Shown: positions 1 to 9,203, counted from the stretch's first letter. The stretch: 64,000 nt of DNA from Georgenia muralis (GCF_003814705.1 NZ_RKRA01000001.1:744001-808000); one strand, 5' to 3'. Notes: generated from the sequence alone by a model not told the origin. Numbers and translations are program-made.

Positions 1-2
1 GT

Positions 3-815
3 CTCCCCGTCCTGGCCGAGACCCCGCCGGCGCCCGACGTCGCCGGGCTCGCCCGGCTGCACGCCCTCGTGCAGGGCGGCGCGCGCATCCAGGTGGCCGA
101 GCAGTACCACCTCGAGCCGATGGTCAGCGCGCAGATCGCCGTCGCCCGCTCGGGCCTGCTCGGGGACGTCAGCGAGGCGCTGGTCTCCGTGGCCCACGAC
201 TACCACGGCATCTCGGTGCTGCGGCGGCTGCTGGGGATCGGGTTCGAGGACGCCACGGTCACTGCGTACGAGTCGGTCGCGCCGCTGGCCGGCGGGCCGG
301 ACCGGGCCGGCGACCCCGCCGCCGAGCGGGTGCTCGAGGAGCGGCACGTCACCGCGCGCCTCGACTTCGGCGGCCGCGTGGGCACCTACGACTTCAGCTC
401 CGACCAGTACCGCTCGTGGATCCGCTCGGGCACGGTGCTCGTGCGCGGGGACCGCGGCGAGCTCCGCGACGAGACCGTGCGTCGGATGGTCGACCACCGC
501 ACCCCGCTGCGCACCCGCATCGAGCGGCTGGCCGCCGGCGGTCCCGGCAGCCACGAGGGCATGTTCCTGCGCGGGCTCACCCTGGGGGACCGGTGGCTCT
601 ACCGCAACGACTTCCTCCGGGCCCGGTTGCCCGACGAGGAGCTGTCCGTGGCGGCGGTGATGCGCGCCATGGGCGAGCACGTCGCCGGCGGCCCCGAGGT
701 GTACAGCCTCGCCGATGCGGCGCAGGACCACTACCTCGGCCTCGAGGTGCGCCGGGCGGTCGAGACCGGCGCTCCGGTCCGCACGAGCCGGCAGGTCTGG
801 GCCCCTGAGCCCTGA
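3..815 (+). CDS. Gfo/Idh/MocA-family oxidoreductase, C-terminal part (5' end outside window)
   Basis: The frame is open from the window edge, so the gene is cut at its 5' end and about 270 residues are visible. The first readable residues (LAETPPAP) fit the end of the Rossmann half of NAD(P)-dependent sugar dehydrogenases, where a conserved E-K/T-P segment precedes the C-terminal alpha/beta substrate domain. The rest lacks membrane segments and ends in a substrate-domain-like tail. The family oxidises or reduces sugars, inositols and sugar acids. Its place just upstream of a LacI regulator and a sugar-acid importer suggests a role in the same pathway. The substrate cannot be read from the sequence. 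Confidence 0.7.
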   Translation, partial: LPVLAETPPAPDVAGLARLHALVQGGARIQVAEQYHLEPMVSAQIAVARSGLLGDVSEALVSVAHDYHGISVLRRLLGIGFEDATVTAYESVAPLAGGPDRAGDPAAERVLEERHVTARLDFGGRVGTYDFSSDQYRSWIRSGTVLVRGDRGELRDETVRRMVDHRTPLRTRIERLAAGGPGSHEGMFLRGLTLGDRWLYRNDFLRARLPDEELSVAAVMRAMGEHVAGGPEVYSLADAAQDHYLGLEVRRAVETGAPVRTSRQVWAPEP

Positions 816-825
816 CGAGCCGAGT

Positions 826-839
826 CGCAAACGATTGCA
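826..839. promoter_or_regulatory. Candidate LacI-type operator
   Basis: The core gcaaacgattgc at 827-838 is a 12-bp near-palindrome (10 of 12 positions symmetric) with the central CG typical of LacI-family operators. It lies in the gap between the oxidoreductase and the LacI gene. A weaker related site lies at 903-916. Confidence 0.45.
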
Positions 840-891
840 GTGCCGGTCCCGCAGATAACGGGGTCGCTGGGCGCGACGCAACGGCGAACCC

Positions 892-920
892 TTGACGTGA
901 GATGAGAACGCTTGCAGGAT
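892..920 (+). promoter_or_regulatory. Candidate promoter with overlapping operator for the LacI gene
   Basis: TTGACG at 892-897 is a good -35 box. With a 17-bp spacer, CAGGAT at 915-920 is a weak -10. The operator-like tgagaacgcttgca at 903-916 fills the spacer, so autoregulation by the downstream LacI protein is a reasonable inference. Confidence 0.4.
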
Positions 921-944
921 GGCGCCCACACGAGGGGGTGTGGG

Positions 945-1964
945 ATGCGGGTCACCGCACGCGACGTCGCCGAACGGGCCGGTGTGTCCGTCTCGACGGT
1001 CTCCCGCGCACTCTCCACCCCCACCACCGTCTCACCGGGCGCCCGCCGCAAGGTCGAGTCCGCCGCCCGCGAGCTGGGCTACGAGCCCAACCCCACCGCC
1101 CGCGGCCTGGTCACCGGACGGACGCACGCCATGGGCCTGGTCGTCCCGGACCTCGAGAACCCGTTCTTCGCCGCGACGACGAAAGCTGTGCAGGCGCGGG
1201 CGTGGTCGATGGGCTACGCCCTCGTGGTGGCCGACTCGGACGAGGACCCGAACCACGAGCGACGACTCGCCCGCAAGGTGTCCCAGCAGGTCGACGGGCT
1301 CATCCTGTGCTCGCCGCGCTCCAGCGACGCCGAGCTCGAGGCGCTTGCCGGTCGGGTCCCGGTGGTCCTGCTCCACCGGGGCTCCGGGGAGCTGTCGCAC
1401 GTGGTGGCGGACAACGTCGAGGGCGTGAGGATCGCGCTGCGGCACCTGCGCGCCCTGGGCCACCGCCACATCGCCTACGCGGGCGGGCCCCATCGATCCT
1501 GGAGCGACGGTCAGCGACGTGAGGGACTGACGCGCGCGGCCGACACGTTCGGCGACATCACGATCGAAGACCTCGGCTCCTTCCAGCCGTTCTTCTCCGG
1601 CGGGGTGGCGGCGGCAGACCTGGTGCTCGCCAGCGACGCCACCGCCGTCCTCGTCTACAACGACCTGATGGCCCTGGGGCTGCTCTCCCGGGCCGGTGAG
1701 CGCGGGGTCGACGTGCCCGGCGGGCTCAGCGTGGCGTCGTTCGACGACATCCCGCTCGCCGGTGGCGTCGGTGTGCCCCTGACCACGGTCGCCATCCCGA
1801 TCGGGCCGCTCGCCCGGGCCGCGGTCGACGTCCTCGCCCACCTCATCGAGGACGGCGCGCCCGCCCGGGCCGCCGACTCCCCGCTCGGTCACCGGCTGCC
1901 GGTGGAACTGATGGTCCGCGAGACCACCGGCCCGGTGCCGAGCCCCACGGTTCCCATCCGGTAA
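945..1964 (+). CDS. LacI-family transcriptional regulator
   Basis: A 339-residue repressor. The N-terminal helix-turn-helix (DVAERAGVSVSTVSRAL) and hinge region are followed by a periplasmic-binding-protein-like sensor domain with the usual GLVVPDLENPFFA segment. The ATG at 945 was chosen over one at 912 because the HTH then starts at residue 3, as is usual, and a purine-rich RBS (gaggggg) lies about 7 bases upstream. It precedes the importer and uxuA genes on the same strand with only 30 bp to the binding protein, so it probably controls that uptake operon and itself. The effector is unknown; a sugar acid or its phosphate is plausible. Confidence 0.9.
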   Translation: MRVTARDVAERAGVSVSTVSRALSTPTTVSPGARRKVESAARELGYEPNPTARGLVTGRTHAMGLVVPDLENPFFAATTKAVQARAWSMGYALVVADSDEDPNHERRLARKVSQQVDGLILCSPRSSDAELEALAGRVPVVLLHRGSGELSHVVADNVEGVRIALRHLRALGHRHIAYAGGPHRSWSDGQRREGLTRAADTFGDITIEDLGSFQPFFSGGVAAADLVLASDATAVLVYNDLMALGLLSRAGERGVDVPGGLSVASFDDIPLAGGVGVPLTTVAIPIGPLARAAVDVLAHLIEDGAPARAADSPLGHRLPVELMVRETTGPVPSPTVPIR

Positions 1965-1994
1965 CGAAGCCGGAAGGAGAGGAAGGAAAGCGAT

Positions 1995-3230
1995 ATGTCA
2001 CGGACGAAGACCGTACGAGCCTCGATCGCAGCGGCCGCCGTCATGGCGGTGCTCCTGGCCGCCTGCTCGGCCCCGGACAGCGGTGGCGGCGGCGGAGGCG
2101 GCGAGACCGGTGGCGCCGCGGAGGGCGAGGTCCCCGAGACCCCGTCCGAGCCGGTCACGCTGAACATCATGGACGTCGCCGGCAACATCAAGCTCACCGA
2201 GGGCATGGTCAACGCCTTCGTCGAGGAGAACCCCGACGTGATCTCCTCCGTCACCTGGGAGGCCGGCGGAGCGCCCGACCTGGTGGGTGCGGTCAAGCCG
2301 CAGGTCGACTCCGGCAACCTCCAGATCGACCTCGTCCTCACCGGCACCGACGGTCTGTCCGCCGGCATCGACCAGGACCTGTGGATCCCGCTGGTCGACG
2401 AGTACGGCGACCGCGTGAGCAACCAGGAGAACTACATCGAGCCGGCCGCCGCCATGCAGGAGCTCGCCGAGGGCTACGGCGTCCTCGTCACGTACTACCC
2501 CTCCGGGCCGCTGCTGCAGTACAACCCCGACGCCGTCGAGGACGTGCCCTCCACGCCCGAGGAGCTGCTCCAGTGGGCCAGCGAGCACCCGGGCGAGTTC
2601 GGGTACGCCCGCCCGGCGAACTCCGGGCCGGGCCGCACGTTCCTCCAGGGCCTTCCCTACATGCTCGGTGACACCGACCCGCTCGACCCGGTCGACGGGT
2701 GGGACAACACGTGGGAGTACCTGCGTGAGCTGAACCAGTACATCGACAACTACCCCACCGGTACCGGTCAGGTCATCACGAACATCGCCGACGGCACGTG
2801 GAACCTCATCCCCACGACAACCGGCTGGGACATCGAGCCCCGCGCAGAGGGCCGGCAGCCGGCGACCATCGAGGCCGCCGCGTTCGACGAGTTCACCTGG
2901 GTCACGGACGCCCACTACGCCGTCGTCCCCCAGGGGCAGTCGGAGGACAAGCTCTCCGCCATCCTCCTGCTGCTGCAGGACATGCTGACCCCCGAGCAGA
3001 ACGCCAAGGCCTACGACAGCGGCTACTTCTACCCCGGCCCCGCCGTCGAGGGAGCCACCCTCGACCTGGCGCCGGAGGAGAGCCAGCAGGTCATCGAGGA
3101 GTTCGGCCGGGACTGGTACGACGACCTCATCGAGTCCAACGAGAAGGCGGTCCCGCTTCCCGCGGCCGAGCTCGTCGAGGCCTTCGACATCTGGGACCGT
3201 GAGATCGGCGCCGGGAAGTACGAGGGCTGA
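1995..3230 (+). CDS. Extracellular solute-binding lipoprotein of an ABC importer
   Basis: 411 residues with a lipoprotein signal: two Arg/Lys-rich turns, a hydrophobic core and lipobox LLAAC with Cys24, followed by a Ser/Gly-rich linker. The remainder has the family 1 solute-binding fold, with IMDVAGNIKLTEGMVNAF near the mature N terminus. A strong RBS (ggaaggagaggaagg) precedes the ATG. It is the first gene of a four-gene importer set with 2 bp to the ATPase gene. The ATPase and two-permease order resembles the spermidine/putrescine and ferric-iron class, but neighbouring sugar-acid genes argue for a carbohydrate or carboxylate ligand. The ligand is an inference. Confidence 0.88.
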   Translation: MSRTKTVRASIAAAAVMAVLLAACSAPDSGGGGGGGETGGAAEGEVPETPSEPVTLNIMDVAGNIKLTEGMVNAFVEENPDVISSVTWEAGGAPDLVGAVKPQVDSGNLQIDLVLTGTDGLSAGIDQDLWIPLVDEYGDRVSNQENYIEPAAAMQELAEGYGVLVTYYPSGPLLQYNPDAVEDVPSTPEELLQWASEHPGEFGYARPANSGPGRTFLQGLPYMLGDTDPLDPVDGWDNTWEYLRELNQYIDNYPTGTGQVITNIADGTWNLIPTTTGWDIEPRAEGRQPATIEAAAFDEFTWVTDAHYAVVPQGQSEDKLSAILLLLQDMLTPEQNAKAYDSGYFYPGPAVEGATLDLAPEESQQVIEEFGRDWYDDLIESNEKAVPLPAAELVEAFDIWDREIGAGKYEG

Positions 3231-3232
3231 CC

Positions 3233-4366
3233 ATGGCGATCGCAGCAGGTGCCTTCGAGACCCTCGAGCTCAACGGCGTCGGCCGGAGCTTCGGCGGTCA
3301 GGTGGCGCTGGCTGACCTCGACCTGACGGTCCGGGCGGGCGAGTTCATCGCCCTGCTCGGACCGTCGGGCTGCGGGAAGTCCACAGCGCTGAACTGCCTG
3401 GCGGGTCTGCTCCCCCTGACCCACGGGACCATCACCATCGACGGGGAACGGATCGACACCCTGCCGTCGGAGCGCCGGGGCTTCGGCATGGTGTTCCAGA
3501 ACTACGCCCTGTTCCCGCACCTGACGGTCGAACGGAACGTCGCCTTCGGCCTCCAGATGCGCAAGGTCCCCAAGGCCGAGATGAAGCGCCGCGTCGCGGA
3601 GGCCATCGCGCTGGTCAAGCTCGAGGAGCACGCGAAGAAGCTCCCCGGCCAGCTCTCCGGCGGTCAGCAGCAGCGGGTGGCGATCGCGCGCGCGATCGTC
3701 CTCGAGCCGCGGCTGGTCCTCATGGACGAGCCGCTGTCCAATCTCGACGCCAAGCTCCGCCTGGAGATGCGCATGGAGATCCGGCGCATCCACCAGAGCC
3801 TCGGTCTGACCACCATCCACGTCACCCACGACCAGGAGGAGGCCCTCTCCATGGCGGACCGCCTGGTGGTCCTGCGGGCGGGCCGGGTGCAGCAGGTCGG
3901 CACCCCCGAGGAGCTCCACAATAACCCGGTGAACTGGCACGTCGCCGACTTCATGGGGTACCGGAACATCACGGACGTCACCGTCACCTCCGTCGCCGGG
4001 GACCGGATCGTCGTCGAGAGCCCCGACCTCACCATCACGGCCACGGCCGTGGAGGGCGTGCACGAGGGGGAGACGGCGCGCCTGGCGATCCGGCCGGAAG
4101 ACCTCCGGGTCCTGGCACCGGGCGAGGACCCTGAGGGCGGCAACGCCGTCGAGGCAGAGGTCTCGGTCGTGGAATACCACGGCCGCGAGTTCTCGGTGGG
4201 GACCGTCACCCGCAGCGGTGCCACCTGGCACGTGCGCAGCGAGCATGCGCCACTGGCCGGCGACGCGGTCACCCTCACCGTCGACCCGGCGCGCGCCCTG
4301 GTCTTCCGCCGCGACCTCAGCGACGTCGACGGCGAGGAGCGCCAGCTCGAGGAGGCGCGCCGGTGA
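3233..4366 (+). CDS. ABC transporter ATP-binding protein (PotA/FbpC type)
   Basis: 377 residues. Walker A GPSGCGKST at 43-51, signature LSGGQQQRVAIARA near 141, Walker B LVLMDEP near 163 and the D-loop SNLDAKLR are all intact, followed by the switch histidine (HVTHDQEEA). The last 130 or so residues form a TOBE-like domain typical of importer ATPases of the PotA/MalK group. It overlaps the next permease by 4 bases (GTGA), which indicates translational coupling. It powers import by the two downstream permeases at the inner face of the membrane. Confidence 0.93.
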   Translation: MAIAAGAFETLELNGVGRSFGGQVALADLDLTVRAGEFIALLGPSGCGKSTALNCLAGLLPLTHGTITIDGERIDTLPSERRGFGMVFQNYALFPHLTVERNVAFGLQMRKVPKAEMKRRVAEAIALVKLEEHAKKLPGQLSGGQQQRVAIARAIVLEPRLVLMDEPLSNLDAKLRLEMRMEIRRIHQSLGLTTIHVTHDQEEALSMADRLVVLRAGRVQQVGTPEELHNNPVNWHVADFMGYRNITDVTVTSVAGDRIVVESPDLTITATAVEGVHEGETARLAIRPEDLRVLAPGEDPEGGNAVEAEVSVVEYHGREFSVGTVTRSGATWHVRSEHAPLAGDAVTLTVDPARALVFRRDLSDVDGEERQLEEARR

Positions 4367-5289
4367 GCGCGCGGGCCCGCGGCGGGGACCGCAGCACGGC
4401 GAGCCTGAGCCACCGGCTCGCCGAGCGTGGGGTCGACAAGAGCCTGCTGCTGCTCCTGCCCGCGATCCTCTTCGCCGTCCTGCTGTTCATCTACCCGTTC
4501 GCCTACGGCGTCGGGCTCACGCTTCAACCCACCGAGTCCACGGTGGAGCGCTACGGCGGGGGGGCGCTGGCGAACTACGTCGCCTTCTTCAGCGACTCCT
4601 TCTTCCGGGACAGCGTCTGGATCACCATGCGCCTGGCGCTGCCGGCGGCGCTCTTCAACGTCCTGGCCGCTATCCCGGTGGCGTTCAAGCTGCGGCCGAG
4701 GTTCCGGGGCAAGCGGTTCCTGCAGACCCTCCTGGTTCTGCCCATCACCCTGGGCACGGTCCTGACGGCCCAGGGCCTGCTGATCTTCGCGGGCCGTCAG
4801 GGCTGGCTGAACCAGTTCCTCACGTCCACAGGGATCGTCGACGAGCCCGTGGCGTTCGTCATGAACTACACCGGCGTCTTCCTCTCGCTGGTGATCTCCG
4901 GGTTCCCGTTCTCGTTCCTGCTCATCTCCTCCTACCTCTCGGGCATCGACCCGTCGCTCGAGGCGGCCGCGACCACCCTGGGCGCCGGCTGGTTCGAGCG
5001 GTTCCGGCGGATCGTGCTGCCGCTGCTGGCACCCGGCCTGGCCACGACGTTCATCCTCACGTTCGTCCTGGCCTTCAGCGTCTTCCCGTCCGCCCGGCTC
5101 GTCGGTGACGCGGGCGGGGAGACACGCGTCATGGCGCTCATGGCGTACCGCTCGTTCGGTGAGCAGATCGACTACCCGATGGCCTCGACCATCGCGGTGC
5201 TCATGGGCGTCGTCGAGATCGTCGTCATCGCTCTCGTGCTGCTGTGGCGCTCCACGCTGTACAAGGGCTCAACCGGAGGGAAGGGCTGA
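4363..5289 (+). CDS. ABC transporter permease (first of pair)
   Basis: 308 residues with about six hydrophobic segments, the first at residues 25-47 (LLLLLPAILFAVLLFIYPFA). The cytoplasmic EAA loop reads EAAATTLGAGWFERF near residue 200, the contact site for the ATPase. The GTG start overlaps the ATPase stop codon, and the stop codon shares its A with the ATG of the second permease. This is the PotB-like half of the heterodimeric channel. Confidence 0.9.
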   Translation: MSARARGGDRSTASLSHRLAERGVDKSLLLLLPAILFAVLLFIYPFAYGVGLTLQPTESTVERYGGGALANYVAFFSDSFFRDSVWITMRLALPAALFNVLAAIPVAFKLRPRFRGKRFLQTLLVLPITLGTVLTAQGLLIFAGRQGWLNQFLTSTGIVDEPVAFVMNYTGVFLSLVISGFPFSFLLISSYLSGIDPSLEAAATTLGAGWFERFRRIVLPLLAPGLATTFILTFVLAFSVFPSARLVGDAGGETRVMALMAYRSFGEQIDYPMASTIAVLMGVVEIVVIALVLLWRSTLYKGSTGGKG

Positions 5290-6188
5290 TGGCGACCACC
5301 GAGGCTCCCGAGAGCACGAGCAACGCCACGGAACCAGTGCCGTCCCGGGGGGTCCGCCGCATCGTCGCGACGCCGAGCACGTGGCTCGTGTGGTTCCTGG
5401 CGGCCGCCTTCTTCGTCTTCCTCATCGGCATCCTGATCTCGGTGATCGTCGACTCCTTCGCCAGGGGCTGGTTCAGCACCTGGTTGCCCCCGGAGTGGAC
5501 CACCGAGTGGTACTCCGCCGCGTGGCGGCGGTTCGACCTGACGCACGTCCTCGGCGTCACCCTCGGCGTGGCCCTGACGGTGGTCGTCATCTCAATCCTC
5601 ATCGGGCTGCCGGCGGCGTACCTGCTGGCGAGGAGGGACTTCCCGGGAAAGCGGCTCGTCTCGCTGCTGTTCCTGCTGCCGATCATCATCCCGCCGGTCA
5701 CCTACGGCATCCCGCTGGCCACGGTCATGTACAACCTCGGTCTCGGGCGCACGCTCACCGCGGTGGTCCTGGTCAACCTCGTGCCGTCGGTCCCGTTCGT
5801 GATCCTGACGATGACGCCGTTCATCGAGCAGATCAACCCGTCGATCGAGAACGCCGCCCGGATGTGCGGGGCGTCGCTGCGCAACGTCTTCTTGCGCATC
5901 CTGGCGCCGCTTCTCGTCCCGGGCATCCTCGCGGCGGGCATCCTCGTGCTCGTTCGCACCGTCGGGATGTTCGAGCTGACCTTCCTCGTGTCGGGCCCGC
6001 GCACGGACACGCTCGTCGTGGCGATCTACCGTGCCATGACGCAGGCCGGCGGGGCCGAGGCCCGCCAGCTCATCTCCGCCATGGCGTTCATCTACACCGC
6101 GACCATGCTCACCCTGCTCATCATCGCGCTGCGGTACATCAACCCGACGCAGCTCGTCGCCCGGGTGCGCGACACACGGGACGATTGA
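5289..6188 (+). CDS. ABC transporter permease (second of pair)
   Basis: 299 residues. The ATG at 5289 overlaps the preceding TGA by one base, and starting there leaves a short polar N terminus before the first membrane helix (WFLAAAFFVFLIGILISVIV). An EAA-like loop (ENAARMCGASLRNVFLR) is near residue 188. This is the PotC-like partner permease. A strong stem-loop follows the stop codon, so the importer transcript probably ends here or is attenuated before uxuA. Confidence 0.9.
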   Translation: MATTEAPESTSNATEPVPSRGVRRIVATPSTWLVWFLAAAFFVFLIGILISVIVDSFARGWFSTWLPPEWTTEWYSAAWRRFDLTHVLGVTLGVALTVVVISILIGLPAAYLLARRDFPGKRLVSLLFLLPIIIPPVTYGIPLATVMYNLGLGRTLTAVVLVNLVPSVPFVILTMTPFIEQINPSIENAARMCGASLRNVFLRILAPLLVPGILAAGILVLVRTVGMFELTFLVSGPRTDTLVVAIYRAMTQAGGAEARQLISAMAFIYTATMLTLLIIALRYINPTQLVARVRDTRDD

Positions 6189-6193
6189 CGGGC

Positions 6194-6229
6194 CGGGTGT
6201 CCCCGGGTCGCGACCTCCGGGGACACCCG
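6194..6229 (+). terminator. Stem-loop between importer and mannonate dehydratase genes
   Basis: A perfect 13-bp stem: cgggtgtccccgg at 6194-6206 pairs with ccggggacacccg at 6217-6229 around a 10-base loop. There is no long T run, which is common for GC-rich actinobacterial terminators. It lies 6 bases after the permease stop and could fully or partly separate uxuA expression from the importer. Confidence 0.75.
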
Positions 6230-6379
6230 TCGTCCGGACGGTCCTCCACCACCACGAGGGGGTCCCACCAGTGGGGATCTGCTGGTCAGCGGCCGATCCG
6301 CTCGAGGCCGCTCCACTACTTGTCCACGGGAGGCGGGCGCGACGACCGTGCCCGCCCGCGAGGGTTCCGGGAGAACAGC

Positions 6380-7450
6380 ATGAAGATGGGTTTCCGCTGG
6401 TTCGGCGCGGACGACGACGGCATCCCGCTGTCCTACGTGCGCCAGATCCCTGGGGTCAGCCACGTCGTCGGCGCGCTGTTCGACGTGCCGGTCGGGGAGG
6501 TGTGGCCCACCGAGTCGATCGAGGCGCTCCGCGCGAACGTGAACGCCGTGGGCCTGGAGCTGGAGGTGGTCGAAAGCGTCAACATCCACGACGACATCAA
6601 GATCGGGCTACCCACCCGTGACCGGTACATCGAGCACTATCGCGAAACGATCAGGCGGCTCTCCGCGGCCGGGGTCCGGGTCATCTGCTACAACTTCATG
6701 CCCGTCCTGGACTGGGTCCGCACGGACCTGCGCTTCGAGCTGCCCGACACCTCGGTGGCGATGGCCTACGACGGCGCGCTCCTGAGCGACCTCCCCGAGG
6801 ACTACCTCGCGAGCATGTGGCGGGCCGCGGGCGGCGTCGTGCTGCCCGGGTACGAGGCCGAGCGCCTGGCCGACCTCCGGGCCCTGTTCGACGCCTACGC
6901 CGGGGTCGACGAGCCCCGTCTGGCCGCGAACCTGGAGTACTTCCTCAAGGCGATCATGCCGACCTGTGAGGAGTACGACGTGCGGATGGCGATCCACCCG
7001 GACGACCCGCCCTGGCCGGTCTTCGGGCTGCCCCGCATCGTCAAGGACACAGCGGACATGCGCCGGATCGAGGCGATGCACGACTCCCCGTACAACGGCT
7101 TCACCGTGTGCACCGGCTCGCTCGGCGCGAACCCGGAGAACGACCTGCCGGCGATCATCCGCGAGTTCGCAGGGCGGGACAAGGTCCCGTTCGTGCACCT
7201 CCGCAACATCAGGCGCACGGCGGACGGCAGCTTCCACGAGGTCGCCCACCCCTCGGGCGAGGGCTCGCTCGACATGTACGAGATCGTCCGCTCCCTCGCC
7301 GAGGTGGGGTTCACCGGCTACGCGCGCCCCGACCACGGCCGGGACATCTTCGGCGAGCGCGGCCGTCCCGGGTACGGCCTGTACGACCGCGCCCTCGGCA
7401 TCTCCTACCTGGGCGGACTGTGGGAGGCGATCACCCGCGGCGCCGCGTAG
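6380..7450 (+). CDS. uxuA: Mannonate dehydratase
   Basis: 356 residues, close to the short bacterial form of the enzyme. It dehydrates D-mannonate to 2-keto-3-deoxygluconate (EC 4.2.1.8) in the cytoplasmic hexuronate pathway. The TIM-barrel signature is clear: MGFRWFGADDDGIPL at the N terminus, MAIHPDDPPWP and CTGSLGANPEND in the middle, then HLRN and PDHGRDI, which supply the Cys, His and Asp metal ligands of this Mn/Fe-dependent family. The ATG at 6380 starts exactly at the family N terminus; the frame is open far upstream but that part is antisense noise. It ends 3 bp before the convergent AGE epimerase gene. Confidence 0.92.
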   Translation: MKMGFRWFGADDDGIPLSYVRQIPGVSHVVGALFDVPVGEVWPTESIEALRANVNAVGLELEVVESVNIHDDIKIGLPTRDRYIEHYRETIRRLSAAGVRVICYNFMPVLDWVRTDLRFELPDTSVAMAYDGALLSDLPEDYLASMWRAAGGVVLPGYEAERLADLRALFDAYAGVDEPRLAANLEYFLKAIMPTCEEYDVRMAIHPDDPPWPVFGLPRIVKDTADMRRIEAMHDSPYNGFTVCTGSLGANPENDLPAIIREFAGRDKVPFVHLRNIRRTADGSFHEVAHPSGEGSLDMYEIVRSLAEVGFTGYARPDHGRDIFGERGRPGYGLYDRALGISYLGGLWEAITRGAA

Positions 7451-7453
7451 AGC

Positions 7454-8665
7454 TCACAGCGCCCCGCGCGCCTGCAGGTGCAGCGCCGCGGCCAGGCCGG
7501 GGGCGAGCGGCAGCACCGGGACCAGGGTGGCCTGGACCGCGTGGTAGAGGTCGGGCTTGCCGGGCCACACCGTCCCCGCCGGGACGTTGGCCGGGTCGAG
7601 CTCGTGGTGCCACGAGCCGCGGGCGCGGTCGATGTGGAAGCCGGCGGCGAAGTCCCACCACCGGTGGTAGTCGCTGAGGTAGGCGTCGTCGCCGGTGGCG
7701 TGGAACAGGGCCGCCGCGGCGCCGACCGCCTCGGCCACCACCCAGTGCATGCGCTCGCGCACGACCGGCGCACCGGTCCAGTCGGTGGTGTAGACGAAGC
7801 CGGGGGCGCCGTCGGCGTGCCAGCCGTCGGCGACGGCGCGCGAGTACAGCGACCGCGCGGCGGGGACCAGCTCGGCGGTGGTGCCGGACGCGGCGCCGAC
7901 GTGCAGCAGCAGGCGGGCCCACTCCAGACCGTGGCCGGTCGTGGCCCCGTAGGGCTTGAAGGGGTCGGCCGGGCGGTCCCGGTTGAGCTCGAGCTGCGGC
8001 GTCCACGCCTCGTCGAAGTGCTCGGGGATGCGCCAGTCGTTCCCCTGCGCCAGGCGGACGAGGTTGCGGCCGATGATCCCGGCCCGGTCGAGCCAGCGCC
8101 GGTCGCCGGTGGCGTCGTGGGCGGCAAGGAGGGCCTCGACGGCGTGCATGTTGGCGTTGATCCCGCGGTAGGGGTCGGCGGTGGTGAAGCCGCGGTCCCA
8201 CTCGTCGAGGTGCATCCCCGCCTCGGGCTCCCAGAAGCGCACCAGCGTCTCCAGCGCCTCACCGAGCAGCTCGGGGGCGCCGTCGAGCCCGGCGATCGTG
8301 GCGGAGGACGAGGCCAGGACGACGAACGCGTGCGCGTACGCGCTCTTCGTCCCGTCCGGCGTGCCGTCCGCGGCGACCGAGGCGAACCAGCCGCCGTTCT
8401 CGTCGTCGTGCAACGTGCCGCGCAGGCCCGCTAGCGCCCGCTCGGCCACGGGACGCGAACCGGGGTGGCCCAGCAGGTGGCCGAGGGACTGCACGTGCAC
8501 GGTGCGGGCGGTGATCCATGTGTGGACGGCCCTCCCGGGCTCCGGCACGCCGTCGTCGTCCAACCAGCGGGCGCCGGCGTCGTCGGGGGCCTGGGCGAGC
8601 CCGAAGTCGAGGAGGCGGCGCCGCTCGGCGTCGAGCCAGGCGAGGTGGTGGGCGGTGTGGGTCAC
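7454..8665 (-). CDS. AGE-family epimerase/isomerase
   Basis: 403 residues forming an (alpha/alpha)6 barrel protein of the N-acylglucosamine 2-epimerase family, which also includes mannose and cellobiose epimerases. Family motifs include INANMHAVEALLAA, DPFKPYGATTGHGLEWARLLL, FVYTTDW and GSWHHELDP, which carry the conserved His and Arg/Trp residues of the active site. The GTG at 8665 was chosen; an ATG at 8737 would run to within 2 bp of the divergent VOC gene and add an unrelated N terminus. It is a clear paralogue of the gene at 59884-61284. It could feed an epimerised sugar into the uxuA pathway, but the substrate is unknown. Confidence 0.88.
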   Translation of the reverse strand: MTHTAHHLAWLDAERRRLLDFGLAQAPDDAGARWLDDDGVPEPGRAVHTWITARTVHVQSLGHLLGHPGSRPVAERALAGLRGTLHDDENGGWFASVAADGTPDGTKSAYAHAFVVLASSSATIAGLDGAPELLGEALETLVRFWEPEAGMHLDEWDRGFTTADPYRGINANMHAVEALLAAHDATGDRRWLDRAGIIGRNLVRLAQGNDWRIPEHFDEAWTPQLELNRDRPADPFKPYGATTGHGLEWARLLLHVGAASGTTAELVPAARSLYSRAVADGWHADGAPGFVYTTDWTGAPVVRERMHWVVAEAVGAAAALFHATGDDAYLSDYHRWWDFAAGFHIDRARGSWHHELDPANVPAGTVWPGKPDLYHAVQATLVPVLPLAPGLAAALHLQARGAL

Positions 8666-8739
8666 GCCACCGACGGTACTGGTCCCGCGCCCCTGCCGGG
8701 GGGCACACTGGCCGGACGTCCCGTGGAAGGAGACCACCC

Positions 8740-9123
8740 GTGAAGGTCACCGCGTCCGCCGTCAGCCTCACCGTCGAGGACCCTGCCGCCGCCGCCACGT
8801 TCCTCGTGGACCACTTCGGCTTCACCGAGGAGATGGCCGCCGACGGGTTCTCCTCCCTCACCCGGCCCGACGTCGGCATGAACGTCGTCTTCGTCCGGGT
8901 GGGGATGCCCACGATGCCTCCCGACCAGCGCGACGTCCACGCACGGGGGCAGATCCTCGCGTTCGTCGTCGAGGACCTCGAGGGCGAGCTCGCCCGGCTG
9001 ACGGCCGAGGGCGTGGCGATCACGATGCCGCTGACCGATGAGGAGTGGGGCGAGCGGGCGTTCCAGGTGCGTGACCCCAACGGGATCGTCGTCCAGCTCG
9101 TCGACTGGCAGGGCGGGGCCTGA
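8740..9123 (+). CDS. VOC-superfamily protein (glyoxalase/bleomycin resistance fold)
   Basis: 127 residues. The GTG at 8740 has an RBS (ggaaggag) 7 bases upstream. The paired beta-alpha-beta-beta-beta modules are recognisable, ending in FQVRDPNGIVVQLVDW, the standard C-terminal motif that contributes a metal-binding Glu or Gln in this superfamily. Members are lyases, dioxygenases or antibiotic-binding proteins, so the exact reaction is open. It is divergent from the AGE epimerase gene with 74 bp between start codons. Confidence 0.85.
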   Translation: MKVTASAVSLTVEDPAAAATFLVDHFGFTEEMAADGFSSLTRPDVGMNVVFVRVGMPTMPPDQRDVHARGQILAFVVEDLEGELARLTAEGVAITMPLTDEEWGERAFQVRDPNGIVVQLVDWQGGA

Positions 9124-9203
9124 GGAGGCGCCACCCGGCGCGTCACAGGTAGGAACGTCGGGGTCCCGCGTAGGAACGTCGGCGGGGCACCTCGGCGGGG
9201 GCG

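Noticed and set aside
5105-6379. Frame open for 425 codons upstream of uxuA
   Set aside because: It overlaps the ABC permease genes in another frame and has Arg/His-rich, unstructured translation. The real uxuA start is at 6380 with a good family match.
9149-9184. 15-bp direct repeat gtaggaacgtcgg as an operator pair
   Set aside because: Lies after a gene end between convergent genes, not near a promoter; too short to support a function.
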